DNA from: Palsa-504 sp963769715
GTDB taxonomy: Bacteria > Actinomycetota > Actinomycetes > Streptosporangiales > Streptosporangiaceae
DNA: 64,000 nt
Assembly: GCA_963769715.1 (NCBI GenBank)
Contig: CAVYNE010000008.1
Coordinates: 1 to 64,000, forward strand
Reading direction: 5' to 3'
Shown: in pieces, positions 55,602-64,000 of the stretch
How the letters are laid out: each line of letters opens with the position of its first letter
Position numbering within the stretch: the first letter of the stretch is position 1
Notes under the pieces: model-generated
The model's database searches: none
What the model was told of the DNA's origin: nothing
Seen by the model: only the letters and a program-made list of their open reading frames with translations
Translations under genes and position numbers: made by a program

Positions 55602-56186
55602 TCACCTGGGGGGCGGAAACTCCTCGGCGATGATCTCGTCGCAGAGGTCCAGGCACTCGGTGCAGACGGTGGCGGCCGTCGGCGGCTTCCCTCCGATCTC
55701 GGCCGGGCACGCGGCCAGCCCGGGCACCTGGTGGCGGTATTTGCCGCAGAAACTGCAGCGCCCCCGCCGATCCTGTTCGGGCACGGCGATCATCTGGCCG
55801 CGCGGAGTGCTGGCGGCCACACCGGAGCTGATCACGCCCTCGGCCAAGCCCACGCACTCATCGCAGATGCAGGCGCCCGGGCCCGCGATCACCTTCCCGA
55901 CCTCGGCTTGCTGCTTGCCACAGAAGCTGCAGACCGGCGGCGGATGGGGACGTCCGGTTTCGCGGCGGCGCAGCCAGCGGCGGGAACCGCCGGCTGACTC
56001 GACGATCTGGTGCACCCGCTGATGGCTGACGCCGAGGCCGGCGGCGAGCTCGCGCAGCGACGCGCCGTGCAGGTGCAGCCGCCGAACCGCCCGGTGGAAG
56101 TCGGCCCGGGCCACCTCGGCGTCACGCTCGGCATCGATCAGCCGTTCCTGGGCTCGCCTGGCCTCGGCGAGCAGCTCATCATCCAT
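55602..56186 (-). CDS. protein with HTH and two ClpX-type C4 zinc fingers
   Basis: 194 residues from ATG 56186. The N-terminal half is helical (LLAEARRAQERLIDAERDAE) with the HTH SLRELAAGLGVSHQRVHQIV. The C-terminal half has two ClpX C4-type fingers: CSFCGKQQAEVGKVIAGPGA with CICDECVGLAE, and CSFCGKYRHQVPGLAA with CTECLDLCDEII, each with four Cys. Probably a DNA-binding protein; similar proteins occur in actinomycetes. Own promoter directly upstream. Confidence 0.88.
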   Translation of the reverse strand: MDDELLAEARRAQERLIDAERDAEVARADFHRAVRRLHLHGASLRELAAGLGVSHQRVHQIVESAGGSRRWLRRRETGRPHPPPVCSFCGKQQAEVGKVIAGPGACICDECVGLAEGVISSGVAASTPRGQMIAVPEQDRRGRCSFCGKYRHQVPGLAACPAEIGGKPPTAATVCTECLDLCDEIIAEEFPPPR

Positions 56187-56192
56187 CTGTCT

Positions 56193-56221
56193 ACTGTAAC
56201 TAGACGGTGGACACCTGCCAA
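56193..56221 (-). promoter_or_regulatory. promoter of zinc-finger gene (leaderless)
   Basis: Minus strand: TTGGCA, 17 bases, TACAGT, six bases, ATG 56186. Good match to an actinomycete housekeeping promoter with the start codon at the transcript start. Confidence 0.7.
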
Positions 56222-56259
56222 GCGGGGCCCAGGCCCCCCGCCACCGGGCAAATCGTGGG

Positions 56260-56580
56260 TTAGAGCCCCAGGATCTGCGCCTTCTTGGCGGCGAACTCCT
56301 CCTCGGTGAGGATGCCCTGGTCCTTGAGGGCGGCCAGCTGCTTGAGCACTTCGATCTGCTCGCTGTCGATGGCTGCGGGTGCGGCGGCTTCTGGTGCGGC
56401 GGCTTCTGGTGCGGCGGCTTCGTCCGCAGGGTCGGGGGCAGGCGGGGCCTGCTGGGGATCTTGGGGCTGGGCGGCCGCGGCGCTCCGCTGCGCGGACTTG
56501 GCTCCCATACTCGCTGCGGTCCCGGCCACGACCGCGGTGGTCGCCATTCGCGCAATGGGTCTACGTCGTCGCAACGGCAT
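56260..56580 (-). CDS. SHOCT-domain protein
   Basis: 106 residues: basic N-terminus MPLRRRRPIARMATTAVVAG with a short hydrophobic run, an Ala/Pro-rich linker, and the SHOCT helix pair EQIEVLKQLAALKDQGILTE then EEFAAKKAQILGL. SHOCT domains usually mediate oligomerisation. Ends 73 bases upstream of the next minus-strand gene's 3' end side; likely co-transcribed with the DUF6325-like gene above it. Confidence 0.9.
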   Translation of the reverse strand: MPLRRRRPIARMATTAVVAGTAASMGAKSAQRSAAAAQPQDPQQAPPAPDPADEAAAPEAAAPEAAAPAAIDSEQIEVLKQLAALKDQGILTEEEFAAKKAQILGL

Positions 56581-56652
56581 GTCAAACGCCTCCTGTTGTC
56601 TCAGCGCCGCCGGCGGGGGCCGTTCGGCACGAATGGTGTGGGCTTGTCGATC

Positions 56653-57078
56653 TCAGGCGAGGGCGTCGTCCAGGGCGAGGATGGCCTCTTCGATGATCTC
56701 ACGCGGGATTCGCGCGCCTTCGAGGATGACTCCGTTGGCATTGCGCACCGCGGCCGCGAACGGGGCCGCCCAGGTGTCCTCCCAGACGAGCAGCGCGGCT
56801 GAGTTGTTCGGCTCGAGGCTCAGCGCGGCGTGGGCCACGTCTTCGTCGGTGAGCAGCCCGCCCACCTCAGCGTCGAGGCCGGCGAAGGCGGCCAACTCCT
56901 CCACCGCGTCGTACTCGACCACCTCCACATTGCCGTCGGCATCTTTGCTGATGAAGGTGAGGTCGATGATCCTGACCAGTCCGCCGTCGATGAGCTTGGC
57001 GAGCTCCGGCACGATCTGACCGGTGAAATTGTTGCCGGGGAAGCCGAGAATCAGATATTCCACCGGGCCGATGCTCAT
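56653..57078 (-). CDS. DUF6325-like protein
   Basis: 141 residues from ATG 57078 (AAGGGAG upstream). MSIGPVEYLILGFPGNNFTG, IIDLTFISKDADGNVEVVEY and ALLVWEDTWAAPFAAAVRNA match a common actinomycete family next to SHOCT genes. Function unknown. Transcribed before the SHOCT gene. Intact. Confidence 0.82.
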   Translation of the reverse strand: MSIGPVEYLILGFPGNNFTGQIVPELAKLIDGGLVRIIDLTFISKDADGNVEVVEYDAVEELAAFAGLDAEVGGLLTDEDVAHAALSLEPNNSAALLVWEDTWAAPFAAAVRNANGVILEGARIPREIIEEAILALDDALA

Positions 57079-57319
57079 GGCGTGTCTCCCTTCTGGCCCC
57101 GGCATCCGCGGAGCGCCGCACCACAAGTCTGCGGAGAACCACGAGAAACGCCGTCACCCGTAGCGGATGATTCACGGCGAAGAGAGGCCAGCAGCCGGCT
57201 GCGCCCAGACGCGGGCGGATTCGCGATACGGGCCGTGGCGAGGACAGCGGGGAAGGGCAGAAGCGAGGCCCGTTCGGCCAAAAAAATGCTGGGGACGGCG
57301 GGTCAGCGGGGCCCGGGGG
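57079..57319. other. intergenic
   Basis: About 240 bases with no gene; contains a run of A (AAAAAAA at 57,278-57,287) near the 3' end of the transglutaminase gene, which could serve as part of a terminator. Confidence 0.4.
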
Positions 57320-58165
57320 TCAGGCCAGCCGGGTGACCTCGACGGTCACGTCGAGCGCGCTGGTCGGGGCGCCGTGGTAGATGCCCTTGAGCGGCGGGAT
57401 GTCAGCGTAGTCCCGGCCCCTGGCCACCACCACGTGCCGCTCCCGCACCGGCGCGCCGCTGGTCGGATCGAGCGCCCGCCAGGAACCGGCCCAGTACTCC
57501 ACCCAGGCGTGGCTCTCGCCGACCGCGCTCTGCCCGGGCTCGGCCGCCGGGTCGGCGTGCAGGTACCCGGACACGTACCTGGCCGGCAGGCCGGCCGCGC
57601 GCAGCAGCGCCACCGTGACGTGCGCGATGTCCTGGCACACGCCCTGGCCCTGATCCCAGGCTTCCTGGGCGTTGGTCCGCACCCCGGTGGCGCCGGCCAT
57701 GTACCCGACCTGGGACCGGACGCGCGCGGCGATCTCCTCCGCCGCCTGCGCCGGATCCGCGTCGTGCACGGCGTCCAGGACGGTAGCCGCGACGGCCGGC
57801 GTCACCGTGGTCAGCGGGGTGGTCAGCAGGAACTCGAGCAGCCGGCCCGAACCCGCCTGCGCCCGCAGTTCGTCCCAGGGCAGCACCGGGGGCGGGGCGC
57901 CGAGCGCCTGACCGGTCTCCACCGTGGCCTGGGCCCGGACCGCGAGGCTCTCGTGCGGCTCGGTGATATCGAACACGCTGACGAACGTTCCCCAGTAGTC
58001 GGCGTAGGTCCAGACCGGGACCCCCGGGCCGGCGGAGACCCGGCTCTCCAGGGTGACCTGCGTGGGCAGCGTCAGCGGGGTCATCCGGATCTCGTTGAAC
58101 GAGGCCCGGACCGGCGCGGAGTAGCTGACCTGGGTGGTATGCACCACCCGCAGCCGCCAGCCCAC
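57320..58165 (-). CDS. transglutaminase-like protein (alpha-E/ATP-grasp cluster)
   Basis: 281 residues. N-terminal beta domain (WRLRVVHTTQVSYSAPVRAS, FNEIRMTPLTLPTQ) then transglutaminase core with Cys in QGVCQDIAHVTVALL, His in VGESHAWVEYWAG and Asp in ALDPTSGAPV, so the catalytic triad is complete. GTG at 58165 lies two bases after the alpha-E stop. Known to occur with DUF403 and circularly permuted ATP-grasp proteins in a predicted peptide-modifying system. Confidence 0.9.
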   Translation of the reverse strand: MGWRLRVVHTTQVSYSAPVRASFNEIRMTPLTLPTQVTLESRVSAGPGVPVWTYADYWGTFVSVFDITEPHESLAVRAQATVETGQALGAPPPVLPWDELRAQAGSGRLLEFLLTTPLTTVTPAVAATVLDAVHDADPAQAAEEIAARVRSQVGYMAGATGVRTNAQEAWDQGQGVCQDIAHVTVALLRAAGLPARYVSGYLHADPAAEPGQSAVGESHAWVEYWAGSWRALDPTSGAPVRERHVVVARGRDYADIPPLKGIYHGAPTSALDVTVEVTRLA

Positions 58166-58167
58166 GC

Positions 58168-59112
58168 TCAGCCGTCCCGTTCCCAGGCGACCTGCGCCTC
58201 GTACTGGAAGTACCGCCCGGTGATCGCCTCGCAGGCCTCCACGCAGGCCTGCTGTAGCTGGCCGAGCAGCTCGGGAAGCTGTTCGGTGAGCTGCCCGGTG
58301 TCGGCGTACTCCAGCCTGGTCCGCAGCTGGCCGACCGGGCGCCGGGCCGGGTCGTCCATGCCCATCCGGACCGGTCCTGGGTTCAGGGCGACCAGGCACT
58401 CCTCGGCGGCCACCAGCGAGTATAGCACCGACCGAGGGAACAGCCGGTCGCGCAGCAGGAACTCGGCGACCAGGGTCGGCTCCGCGGCCCAGCCGTGGGT
58501 CCGGATGAACGACTCATACGCACCGCACGCGTGCAGCAGCAGCGGCCCGCTCTCCTCCGGCGGCCCCGGCATCCGCGCGAGCAGCAGCCGGGCCGTCATG
58601 TCGGCCCGTTCCAGCGACCGGCCGAGCACCAGGAACCGCCAGGCGGCATCGTGGCTCATGGTCGATTCGGCCAGGCCGAAGAACAGGGCCGCCCGTTCCC
58701 TGATGAACCGGAGGAACACGTGCGGCCCCAGCCGGTCCGCGGCGCGGCGCTGGCCGGTCAGCCCGTGACCGGCCACGTTCAGGCACTCCCACATCTCGCT
58801 CGAGATCACCTCGCGGATGCCGCGGGCGCCGGCCCGGGCCGCGAGCACCGCGCCGGCGATGGCGCTCGGGCTCTTGGTGTCGTAGGCCAGCCGGAACAAG
58901 GCGACCCCGACGTCGGGTTGGGCGTCCGGACCGGGCTCGACCCCGAGGATGCCGAACAGCGGGCCGCAGTCCGCGCCGGATCCCGCGGCTGAATCGCCGA
59001 GCAGCCGGTGCACGTAGACGTCGACGAGCCGCGCCGTGTCATCCGCCCGCTCTATGTAGCGGCCGGTCCAGAACAGGGTCTCGGCCATCCGGCTGAGCAG
59101 CTCATCGTTCAC
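58168..59112 (-). CDS. alpha-E domain protein (DUF403)
   Basis: 314 residues, all-helical. The signature RMAETLFWTGRYIERADDTA at the start and RSLERADMTARLLLARM later are typical. It is always found with the ATP-grasp and transglutaminase proteins; its role is probably structural. ATG at 59112. Intact. Confidence 0.92.
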   Translation of the reverse strand: MNDELLSRMAETLFWTGRYIERADDTARLVDVYVHRLLGDSAAGSGADCGPLFGILGVEPGPDAQPDVGVALFRLAYDTKSPSAIAGAVLAARAGARGIREVISSEMWECLNVAGHGLTGQRRAADRLGPHVFLRFIRERAALFFGLAESTMSHDAAWRFLVLGRSLERADMTARLLLARMPGPPEESGPLLLHACGAYESFIRTHGWAAEPTLVAEFLLRDRLFPRSVLYSLVAAEECLVALNPGPVRMGMDDPARRPVGQLRTRLEYADTGQLTEQLPELLGQLQQACVEACEAITGRYFQYEAQVAWERDG

Positions 59113-59150
59113 TGGGCACTGCTCACTGGGCGCTGCTCACTGGGCGCTGC

Positions 59151-60686
59151 TCACTGGTCTGGGCCGCTCTGCCGGTCCACCGTGCTCCTGGCCACGGCCG
59201 ACTGGGCCGCCAGCATGGAAAACGGCACGGCGGGCGGCTCCGGCGTGGCTGACCTCGGCCCGGCCAGCACCCAGGTGTCCTTCGATCCGCCGCCCTGGCT
59301 GGAGTTGACCACCAGCTCGCCTTCTGGCAGCGCGACCCGGGTCAGGCCGCCGGGCAGCAGCCACACGTCCTCGCCGTCGTTGACGGCGAAGGGCCGCAGG
59401 TCGATGTGCCGCGGCGCGAGGGCCTCGCCGATGAGCACCGGTGAGGTGGAGAGGGCGACCGGCCGCTGGGCCATCCAGCCGCGCGGGTCGGCCAGCAGCC
59501 GCTCGCGCAGCACCGCCAGCTCCGCCGCCGACGCCTGCGGGCCGATGACGATGCCGGCGCCGCCCGCCCCGTCCACCGGCTTCACCACCAGCTCGTCGAG
59601 CGAGTCGATGGCCCAGGCGAGTATCTTCGGGTCGTCGAGCCGGTAGGACTCCACGTTGTCCAGGATCGGTTCCTCGCTCAGGTAGTACCGGATGAGGTCG
59701 GGGATGTAGGTATAGACGAGCTTGTCGTCGGCCACCCCGTTGCCGACCGCGTTGGCGATGGTGACGTGGCCCGCCCGCGCCGCGTTGATCAACCCCGGGC
59801 AGCCGATCACCGAATCGGGCCGGAACTGCAGCGGGTCGAGGAATTCGTCGTCGACCCGGCGGTAGATGACGTCGACCAGGCGCCGGCCGCGGGTGGTGTG
59901 CACGTAGACCCGGTTGGTTGAGCAGAACAGGTCCCGTCCCTCCACCAGCTCCACGCCCATCAGCCGGGCGAGCAGCGTGTGCTCGAAGTAGGCGGCGTTG
60001 TGCACGCCCGGGGTCAGCACGACCACGCACGGGTCCGACGCCCCGCGCGGCGCGGCGGCGCGCAGCGCGGTCAGCAGCCGGGACGGGTAATCGTCCACCC
60101 GGTGCACGCTCTGGTCGGCGAACAGCGCGGGGAACGTCCGCGTCATGGCCAGCCGGTTCTCGATCACGTAGCTCACGCCGGACGGCACCCGGACGTTGTC
60201 CTCCAGGACCCGGAACCGCCCCTGCTCGTCGCGGATGAGGTCGATGCCCGCCACGTGGACCCGGACTCCGTTCGGCGGCGCGAAGTCGGCTACCTCCCGG
60301 CGGAAGCGCGGCGAGGTATAAATGAGCCGCCACGGCATCACCCCGTCCTCGAAGACCCGGCCGGGGCCGTAGACGTCGGCCAGGAAGGCCTCCAGCGTGC
60401 GGACCCGCTGCCGCACGCCCCGGGACACCAGGTCCCATTCCACCGCGTCGATGACCCGCGGGATCAGGTCGAGCGGGAAGGGGCGCTCCTCCCCTGCGAA
60501 GTCGTAGGTGACCCCCCGGTCGGTGAACACGCGCGCCAGCTGGTCGGCGCGGAACCGCAGCTCGGTCGGATCCATCGGCTGCAGCACCGACACCAGCGCG
60601 TCGTAGGGTGCCCGGGGCTTGCCGGGTGCCGCGAACATCTCGTCCCAGGCCCGGGCAAGCCGGTAGCCATCGAAAATGTCCGCCAC
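59151..60686 (-). CDS. circularly permuted ATP-grasp protein
   Basis: 511 residues from GTG 60686 (DIFDGYRLARAWDEMF). Signatures RVLEDNVRVPSGVSYVIENR, LTPGVHNAAYFEHTLLARLM and LVVKPVDGAGGAGIVIGPQ (ATP-binding loop) plus SSQGGGSKDTWVL place it in CP_ATPgrasp type 2. Such enzymes are predicted to form amide bonds; with the two downstream genes it makes the classic trio. A TACGCT box lies six bases before the GTG. Intact. Confidence 0.92.
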   Translation of the reverse strand: MADIFDGYRLARAWDEMFAAPGKPRAPYDALVSVLQPMDPTELRFRADQLARVFTDRGVTYDFAGEERPFPLDLIPRVIDAVEWDLVSRGVRQRVRTLEAFLADVYGPGRVFEDGVMPWRLIYTSPRFRREVADFAPPNGVRVHVAGIDLIRDEQGRFRVLEDNVRVPSGVSYVIENRLAMTRTFPALFADQSVHRVDDYPSRLLTALRAAAPRGASDPCVVVLTPGVHNAAYFEHTLLARLMGVELVEGRDLFCSTNRVYVHTTRGRRLVDVIYRRVDDEFLDPLQFRPDSVIGCPGLINAARAGHVTIANAVGNGVADDKLVYTYIPDLIRYYLSEEPILDNVESYRLDDPKILAWAIDSLDELVVKPVDGAGGAGIVIGPQASAAELAVLRERLLADPRGWMAQRPVALSTSPVLIGEALAPRHIDLRPFAVNDGEDVWLLPGGLTRVALPEGELVVNSSQGGGSKDTWVLAGPRSATPEPPAVPFSMLAAQSAVARSTVDRQSGPDQ

Positions 60687-60774
60687 AACCGAAGCGTACG
60701 CTGGGCACGTTGACCGCGCATCACAGTCATGTTTCCGTTTGTTTCGCCTGGGTCGCCTGGGGCCCGGCGCCACC

Positions 60775-62172
60775 TCAGGCGAAGCGGGCGATCTGCCGCA
60801 TCTTGTTCATCGCGTCCAGGGCGGCGACCTTGTAGGCCTCGGCCAGGGTCGGGTAGTTGAAGACGGCATCGACGAGGTAGTCGACGGTGCCGCCGCAGCC
60901 CATGACGGCCTGGCCGATGTGGACCAGTTCGGTGGCACCGGTGCCGAACACGTGGACGCCGAGCAGGTTCCTGGTCTCCAGGCAGACCAGGAGCTTCAGG
61001 ACCCCGTAGGAATCGCCGATGATCTGCCCGCGGGCCAGTTCCCGGTAGCGCGAGATGCCGACCTCGAAGGGCACGTTGTCGTGGGTGAGCTGCTCTTCGG
61101 TCCGCCCTACGAAGCTGATCTCGGGGATGCTGTAGATGCCGATCGGATGCAGGTCGCTGACCGCGTGCAACGGCTCCCCGCAGGCGTGATGCGCCGCGAT
61201 CCGGCCCTGTTCGGCGGAGGTGGCCGCCAGGGCGGGGAAACCGATCACGTCGCCGACCGCGTAGATATGCGGCGCCACGGTCCTGAAGCACTCGTCCACC
61301 ACGATCCGGCCGCGCTTGTCGGCGGTCAGGCCGGCCGCGTCGAGCTTGAGATCCTCGCTGGCCCCCTGCCAGGCCGAGTACATGACGGTGTCGGCGGGGA
61401 TCTTCTTCCCGCTCAGCAGCGTCGCGATGGCGCCTTCGGGTCGCGCCTCGACCGAGGACACCGTCTCGGAGAACCGGAAGGTGACGGCGAGATCGCGCAG
61501 GTGGTACTTGAGCGCCTCGACCACCTCGACGTCACAGAACTCGAGCATCCGGTCACGCTGCTCCACGACCGTGACCTTGGTGCCGAGGGCGGCGAACATG
61601 GACGCGTACTCGATCCCGATCACGCCGGCGCCCGCGACCACCATCGAGCGCGGCACCGTCTGCAGGTGGACGATCCCGTCGGAGTCGATGACGGTGCGCT
61701 CGTCGAACTCGACGCTGGCCGGCCGGGCGGGCCGGGTGCCGGTGGCGATCACGATCTTGTCCGCGCTGGCCCGGCGGACCCGGCCCTCGCCGCCGTCGAC
61801 CTCCACGGTGTGCGGGTCCAGGAAGCGGCCCGTGCCGGTCATGGTCGTGACCCGGTTACGGGAAAGCTGGCTGCGCACCACGTCCATCTCACGGCCGACC
61901 ACATGGGTGGTCCGGGCGGCCAGGTCGGCGATGGTGATCTCGTCCTTGACCCGGTAGCTCTGGCCGTACATCTCGCGCTGGTCCAGGCCGGTCAGGTACA
62001 GGATCGCCTCGCGCAGGGTCTTGGACGGGATCGTGCCCGTGTTCAGGCAGACGCCGCCGATCATGTCCTTGCGCTCGACGATCGCCACCCGCTTCTCGAG
62101 CTTCGCCGCGGCGATGGCTGCCTTCTGGCCGCCAGGCCCCGAGCCGATCACCAGCACGTCGAAGTCGTACAC
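60775..62172 (-). CDS. sthA: soluble NAD(P) transhydrogenase
   Basis: 465-residue flavoprotein transferring hydride between NADPH and NAD. FAD motif VLVIGSGPGGQKAAIAAAKL, CLNTGTIPSKTLREA in which the usual redox Cys pair is reduced to one Cys (as in SthA), NAD motif VAGAGVIGIEYASMF, and FAD contact IYAVGDVIGFPALAATSAEQ. GTG at 62172 chosen because SthA proteins start (M)YDFDVLVIG; a GTG at 62238 would add 22 residues. Intact. Confidence 0.93.
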   Translation of the reverse strand: MYDFDVLVIGSGPGGQKAAIAAAKLEKRVAIVERKDMIGGVCLNTGTIPSKTLREAILYLTGLDQREMYGQSYRVKDEITIADLAARTTHVVGREMDVVRSQLSRNRVTTMTGTGRFLDPHTVEVDGGEGRVRRASADKIVIATGTRPARPASVEFDERTVIDSDGIVHLQTVPRSMVVAGAGVIGIEYASMFAALGTKVTVVEQRDRMLEFCDVEVVEALKYHLRDLAVTFRFSETVSSVEARPEGAIATLLSGKKIPADTVMYSAWQGASEDLKLDAAGLTADKRGRIVVDECFRTVAPHIYAVGDVIGFPALAATSAEQGRIAAHHACGEPLHAVSDLHPIGIYSIPEISFVGRTEEQLTHDNVPFEVGISRYRELARGQIIGDSYGVLKLLVCLETRNLLGVHVFGTGATELVHIGQAVMGCGGTVDYLVDAVFNYPTLAEAYKVAALDAMNKMRQIARFA

Positions 62173-62234
62173 ACGATCCAGTGTGACGACCGCAAGCCGC
62201 CTTTTGAACCCCCCTGGCCGTCTTACCTTATTGT

Positions 62235-62861
62235 TCACACCGCAGCGCGGACGATCTGGCGAACACTCAGCGATGCTCCTTCAGCGGCAAGAGCCAGGAC
62301 GGCGGGACCGGGTTCGCCCGCAACCCGAAGAATGTCCCGGAGTGTTAAGCTTCGCCATTTACTCCTTCTTGGTCCGTGAACCGGATCATCGCAATACGAT
62401 ATACCGCGCCTCCATCGCACACCCAGCAGAATTATTACCGAAATGAGCAATCCCCCCATTATCCCGAGCGGGATAACGGGCCCGGAGCCACTATTGACGG
62501 GGACTTCCGGGACAATGGGCAGGGCTGACGGGCCCGCGCAATTCGCAGGCATCCCGACCCCGAACTCGACGTTCTCCTCGGCTCCTGAGGCTACCAGCCG
62601 TGCCCCGTAGATGCCCGTGTCCGCCCCAACGGGGACAGTAAGCGTCACCGGGATGCTAGCCGCCTGCCCGGGGTCGAGCGTGATGGTGCTTTCCGCCATC
62701 TTGATCCATGATGACCCGCCCGGGGGATCGACGCTGAAGACGAGCGTCTCCCTCGCGGTTCCCGTGTTTACCCAGCGAGAATCACTCATGGAATAGCTGT
62801 GACCCGGATGGGCGATGCCTGCATAGCAGACGAGATTCACCGCCATAAGCAGTCCTATCAA
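62235..62861 (-). CDS. secreted, membrane-anchored hypothetical protein
   Basis: 208 residues. TTG 62861 follows GAGGAG by six bases. Hydrophobic N-terminus (MIGLLMAVNLVCYAGIAHPG), then an immunoglobulin-like beta domain (TITLDPGQAASIPVTLTVPV, GADTGIYGARLVASGAEENV), a C-terminal membrane helix (PLGIMGGLLISVIILLGV) and a basic tail of about 55 residues. Probably exported with the tail inside. No family name. The end lies 62 bases before the SthA start on the same strand. Confidence 0.7.
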   Translation of the reverse strand: MIGLLMAVNLVCYAGIAHPGHSYSMSDSRWVNTGTARETLVFSVDPPGGSSWIKMAESTITLDPGQAASIPVTLTVPVGADTGIYGARLVASGAEENVEFGVGMPANCAGPSALPIVPEVPVNSGSGPVIPLGIMGGLLISVIILLGVRWRRGISYCDDPVHGPRRSKWRSLTLRDILRVAGEPGPAVLALAAEGASLSVRQIVRAAV

Positions 62862-62930
62862 AGACTACTCCTCGTCCTTGTCCTCTATCTCAGTGGAGTC
62901 GCGCTCAGACTGACTATAGAACAGGCCGGC

Positions 62931-62949
62931 GCTCTCCCCGGTGGAGAGC
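62931..62949. other. small hairpin
   Basis: GCTCTCC / GGAGAGC with loop CCGGT, between the HtrA-like gene and the secreted protein gene on the minus strand. Role unknown. Confidence 0.45.
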
Positions 62950-63043
62950 CGACAAGCTGGGACTGACGCTGCACCATATGTGTTCTGGGCGCTCAAGTGA
63001 CTCGAGGAGGTCTAGTGCAGTGTGCTCCCGCGCGGGATTCCGA

Positions 63044-63066
63044 TTACCCCCGCGAGACGGGGGTAA
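63044..63066. terminator. stem-loop downstream of htrA-like gene
   Basis: Perfect 9-bp arms TTACCCCCG / CGGGGGTAA with loop CGAGA, starting 27 bases after the protease stop on the minus strand. Strong stem, no T-run, typical for high-GC actinomycetes. Confidence 0.65.
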
Positions 63067-63092
63067 CGATCCACGATGATGTAAGGCGTCTC

Positions 63093-64000
63093 TTACAGGG
63101 GCGGGCCTGCGGTGAGGAGCAGGTTGGCGGTCTGGTGCTGGTTGTTCGGGGTGACCCAGGTGACAGACACCGTGTCGCCCGGCCGGAGCTTCGACATGAC
63201 GCCGGCCAGGGTCTGCGGCGAGCCGATCGGGTGGCCGTCCACGCTGGTGATGACCGATCCGGCCGTCAGCCCCGCGGCGGCGGCCGGACTGCCGCAGATC
63301 GTGCCGAGGACCAGCGTGCCCGAGTTCACCGAGGCGATCGTGGCCGGCGCGGACAGGTTGGCGTCGCTGGTGTAGCAGCTCGGGTTGCTCCCGTTGCCAG
63401 AGCCGTTCCCGTTTCCGAAGCCACCGGAGCCGCCGAACCCGCCGAAGCCGTTGTTCGGCTGTTGCTGCGGGGCCTGGTCCGCCGGGTTGCTGCTCGTCCC
63501 CTGGCCGACGTAGACCCCGATGAAGGGCGGGTAGCCGATCACGATAGTCGAGCTGGCCTGGCCTGCCACGATCTGGCGGGCGACCGACAGGGCGGTGTTG
63601 ATCGGGATGGCGTAGCCGGACACCGACTGCTGCCCCGGGGAGCTCACGGTGTTGCCCGCGGTGTCGATGCCGACGACCCGGCCGGCCGAGTTGACCAGCG
63701 AGCCGCCGGAGTCGCCGGCCACGACGTCCGCGTTCGTCTCGATCATCCCGTGCAGCGTCTCCGACCTGACCGTCCCGCCCTGGTCGCTGGCCGTGATCGT
63801 CTGATTAAGCCCGGTGACCTGGCCGGGGGCGGAGACGATCTGGCTCTGCCCGTTGGCGTTGCCCAGGGCTACCACCGAGGCCCCGATCTTGAGCTTGGTC
63901 GCGTCGCCGATCGGGACCGCGTGCAGGCCGGACGGGTTCTGCAGCCGGAGCACCGCGATGTCGCCGGTCACGTCGTAGCCGACGACCTTCGCCGCGAAGT
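63093..64000 (-). CDS. trypsin-like serine protease with PDZ domain (HtrA-like), 5' end beyond window
   Basis: About 302 visible residues. Catalytic Asp in VTGDIAVLRL and Ser in VAGDSGGSLVNSAGRV are present; the catalytic His lies outside the window. A Gly/Asn-rich linker (GFGGFGGSGGFGNGNGSG) leads to a PDZ domain (GSPAAAAGLTAGSVITSVDG, GSPQTLAGVMSKLRPGD). A surface or periplasm-side protease in such bacteria; a signal or membrane segment is expected upstream. Confidence 0.9.
   Translation of the reverse strand, partial: FAAKVVGYDVTGDIAVLRLQNPSGLHAVPIGDATKLKIGASVVALGNANGQSQIVSAPGQVTGLNQTITASDQGGTVRSETLHGMIETNADVVAGDSGGSLVNSAGRVVGIDTAGNTVSSPGQQSVSGYAIPINTALSVARQIVAGQASSTIVIGYPPFIGVYVGQGTSSNPADQAPQQQPNNGFGGFGGSGGFGNGNGSGNGSNPSCYTSDANLSAPATIASVNSGTLVLGTICGSPAAAAGLTAGSVITSVDGHPIGSPQTLAGVMSKLRPGDTVSVTWVTPNNQHQTANLLLTAGPPL

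Noticed and set aside
1..64000. CRISPR arrays, rRNA genes, large biosynthetic clusters
   Set aside because: No regularly spaced repeats, no rRNA-like segments, and no PKS/NRPS modules were seen when reading both strands.

Overview
This 64 kb window is high-GC DNA from an actinomycete (Actinomycetota). The evidence is the nrtL-lysA-hom-thrC gene order, frequent GTG/TTG starts, four-base ATGA/GTGA overlaps, a DUF222/13E12 protein, deazaflavin/F420-type reductases, and TANNNT -10 boxes placed 6-7 bases before a start codon (leaderless genes). Species cannot be named from the sequence; a soil Streptomycetales/Streptosporangiales-type organism fits.

Layout. (1) 1-5.2 kb, minus strand: aspartate-family amino-acid operon (response regulator, broken ArgS-like nrtL, lysA, hom, partial thrC), then tRNA-Arg(CCG) at 5.43 kb on the plus strand. 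(2) 5.5-9 kb: a small membrane protein, a class-V aminotransferase, a deletion remnant of a FAD-linked oxidase, and a broken DUF222/HNH gene. (3) 9.2-21.6 kb: the most coherent accessory unit. It has a LacI-type regulator with a near-perfect palindromic operator, a divergent DUF885 peptidase-like gene, and a tightly overlapped plus-strand operon of a lipoprotein solute-binding protein, two permeases, two ABC ATPases, an amidohydrolase, a RidA-family protein, a luciferase-like monooxygenase (frameshifted), a TIGR04076 protein and a second luciferase-like oxidoreductase. It reads as a LacI-controlled import-and-degradation pathway for an unknown amide or peptide-like compound. (4) 21.6-35.3 kb: accessory region rich in damaged genes, including a membrane protein cut by an in-frame amber codon, a complete IS4-type element (25,688-27,422, 10-bp target duplication) inserted in one arm of a perfect hairpin, and remnants of an integrase, PIN toxin, DUF998, MFS, SDR, alpha/beta hydrolase, RibD-like and VOC genes. 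Intact among them are a methyltransferase and an epoxide hydrolase. (5) 35.3-45.4 kb: HSL-type esterase and beta-carbonic anhydrase (with a truncated second copy), a class III cyclase/STAND-ATPase signalling protein, a TetR-SDR-F420 reductase cassette, and an XRE regulator. (6) 45.4-54 kb: a decayed Tn3-family transposase that cut off the front of a hydrolase-glycosyltransferase fusion, then small enzymes and regulators, several broken. (7) 54-64 kb: mostly intact conserved genes: M20 dipeptidase, ClpX-type zinc-finger protein, SHOCT and DUF6325 proteins, the ATP-grasp/alpha-E/transglutaminase trio, soluble transhydrogenase SthA, a secreted membrane-anchored protein and an HtrA-like protease running off the end.

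How it fits together. Housekeeping blocks at both ends look intact except nrtL. The middle holds more than fifteen broken or partial genes: single-base frameshifts, short internal deletions, one amber codon and junctions between unrelated gene pieces. Internal deletions and rearranged junctions imply real decay around mobile elements. Isolated one-base shifts could instead be consensus errors, and the sequence alone cannot separate the two.
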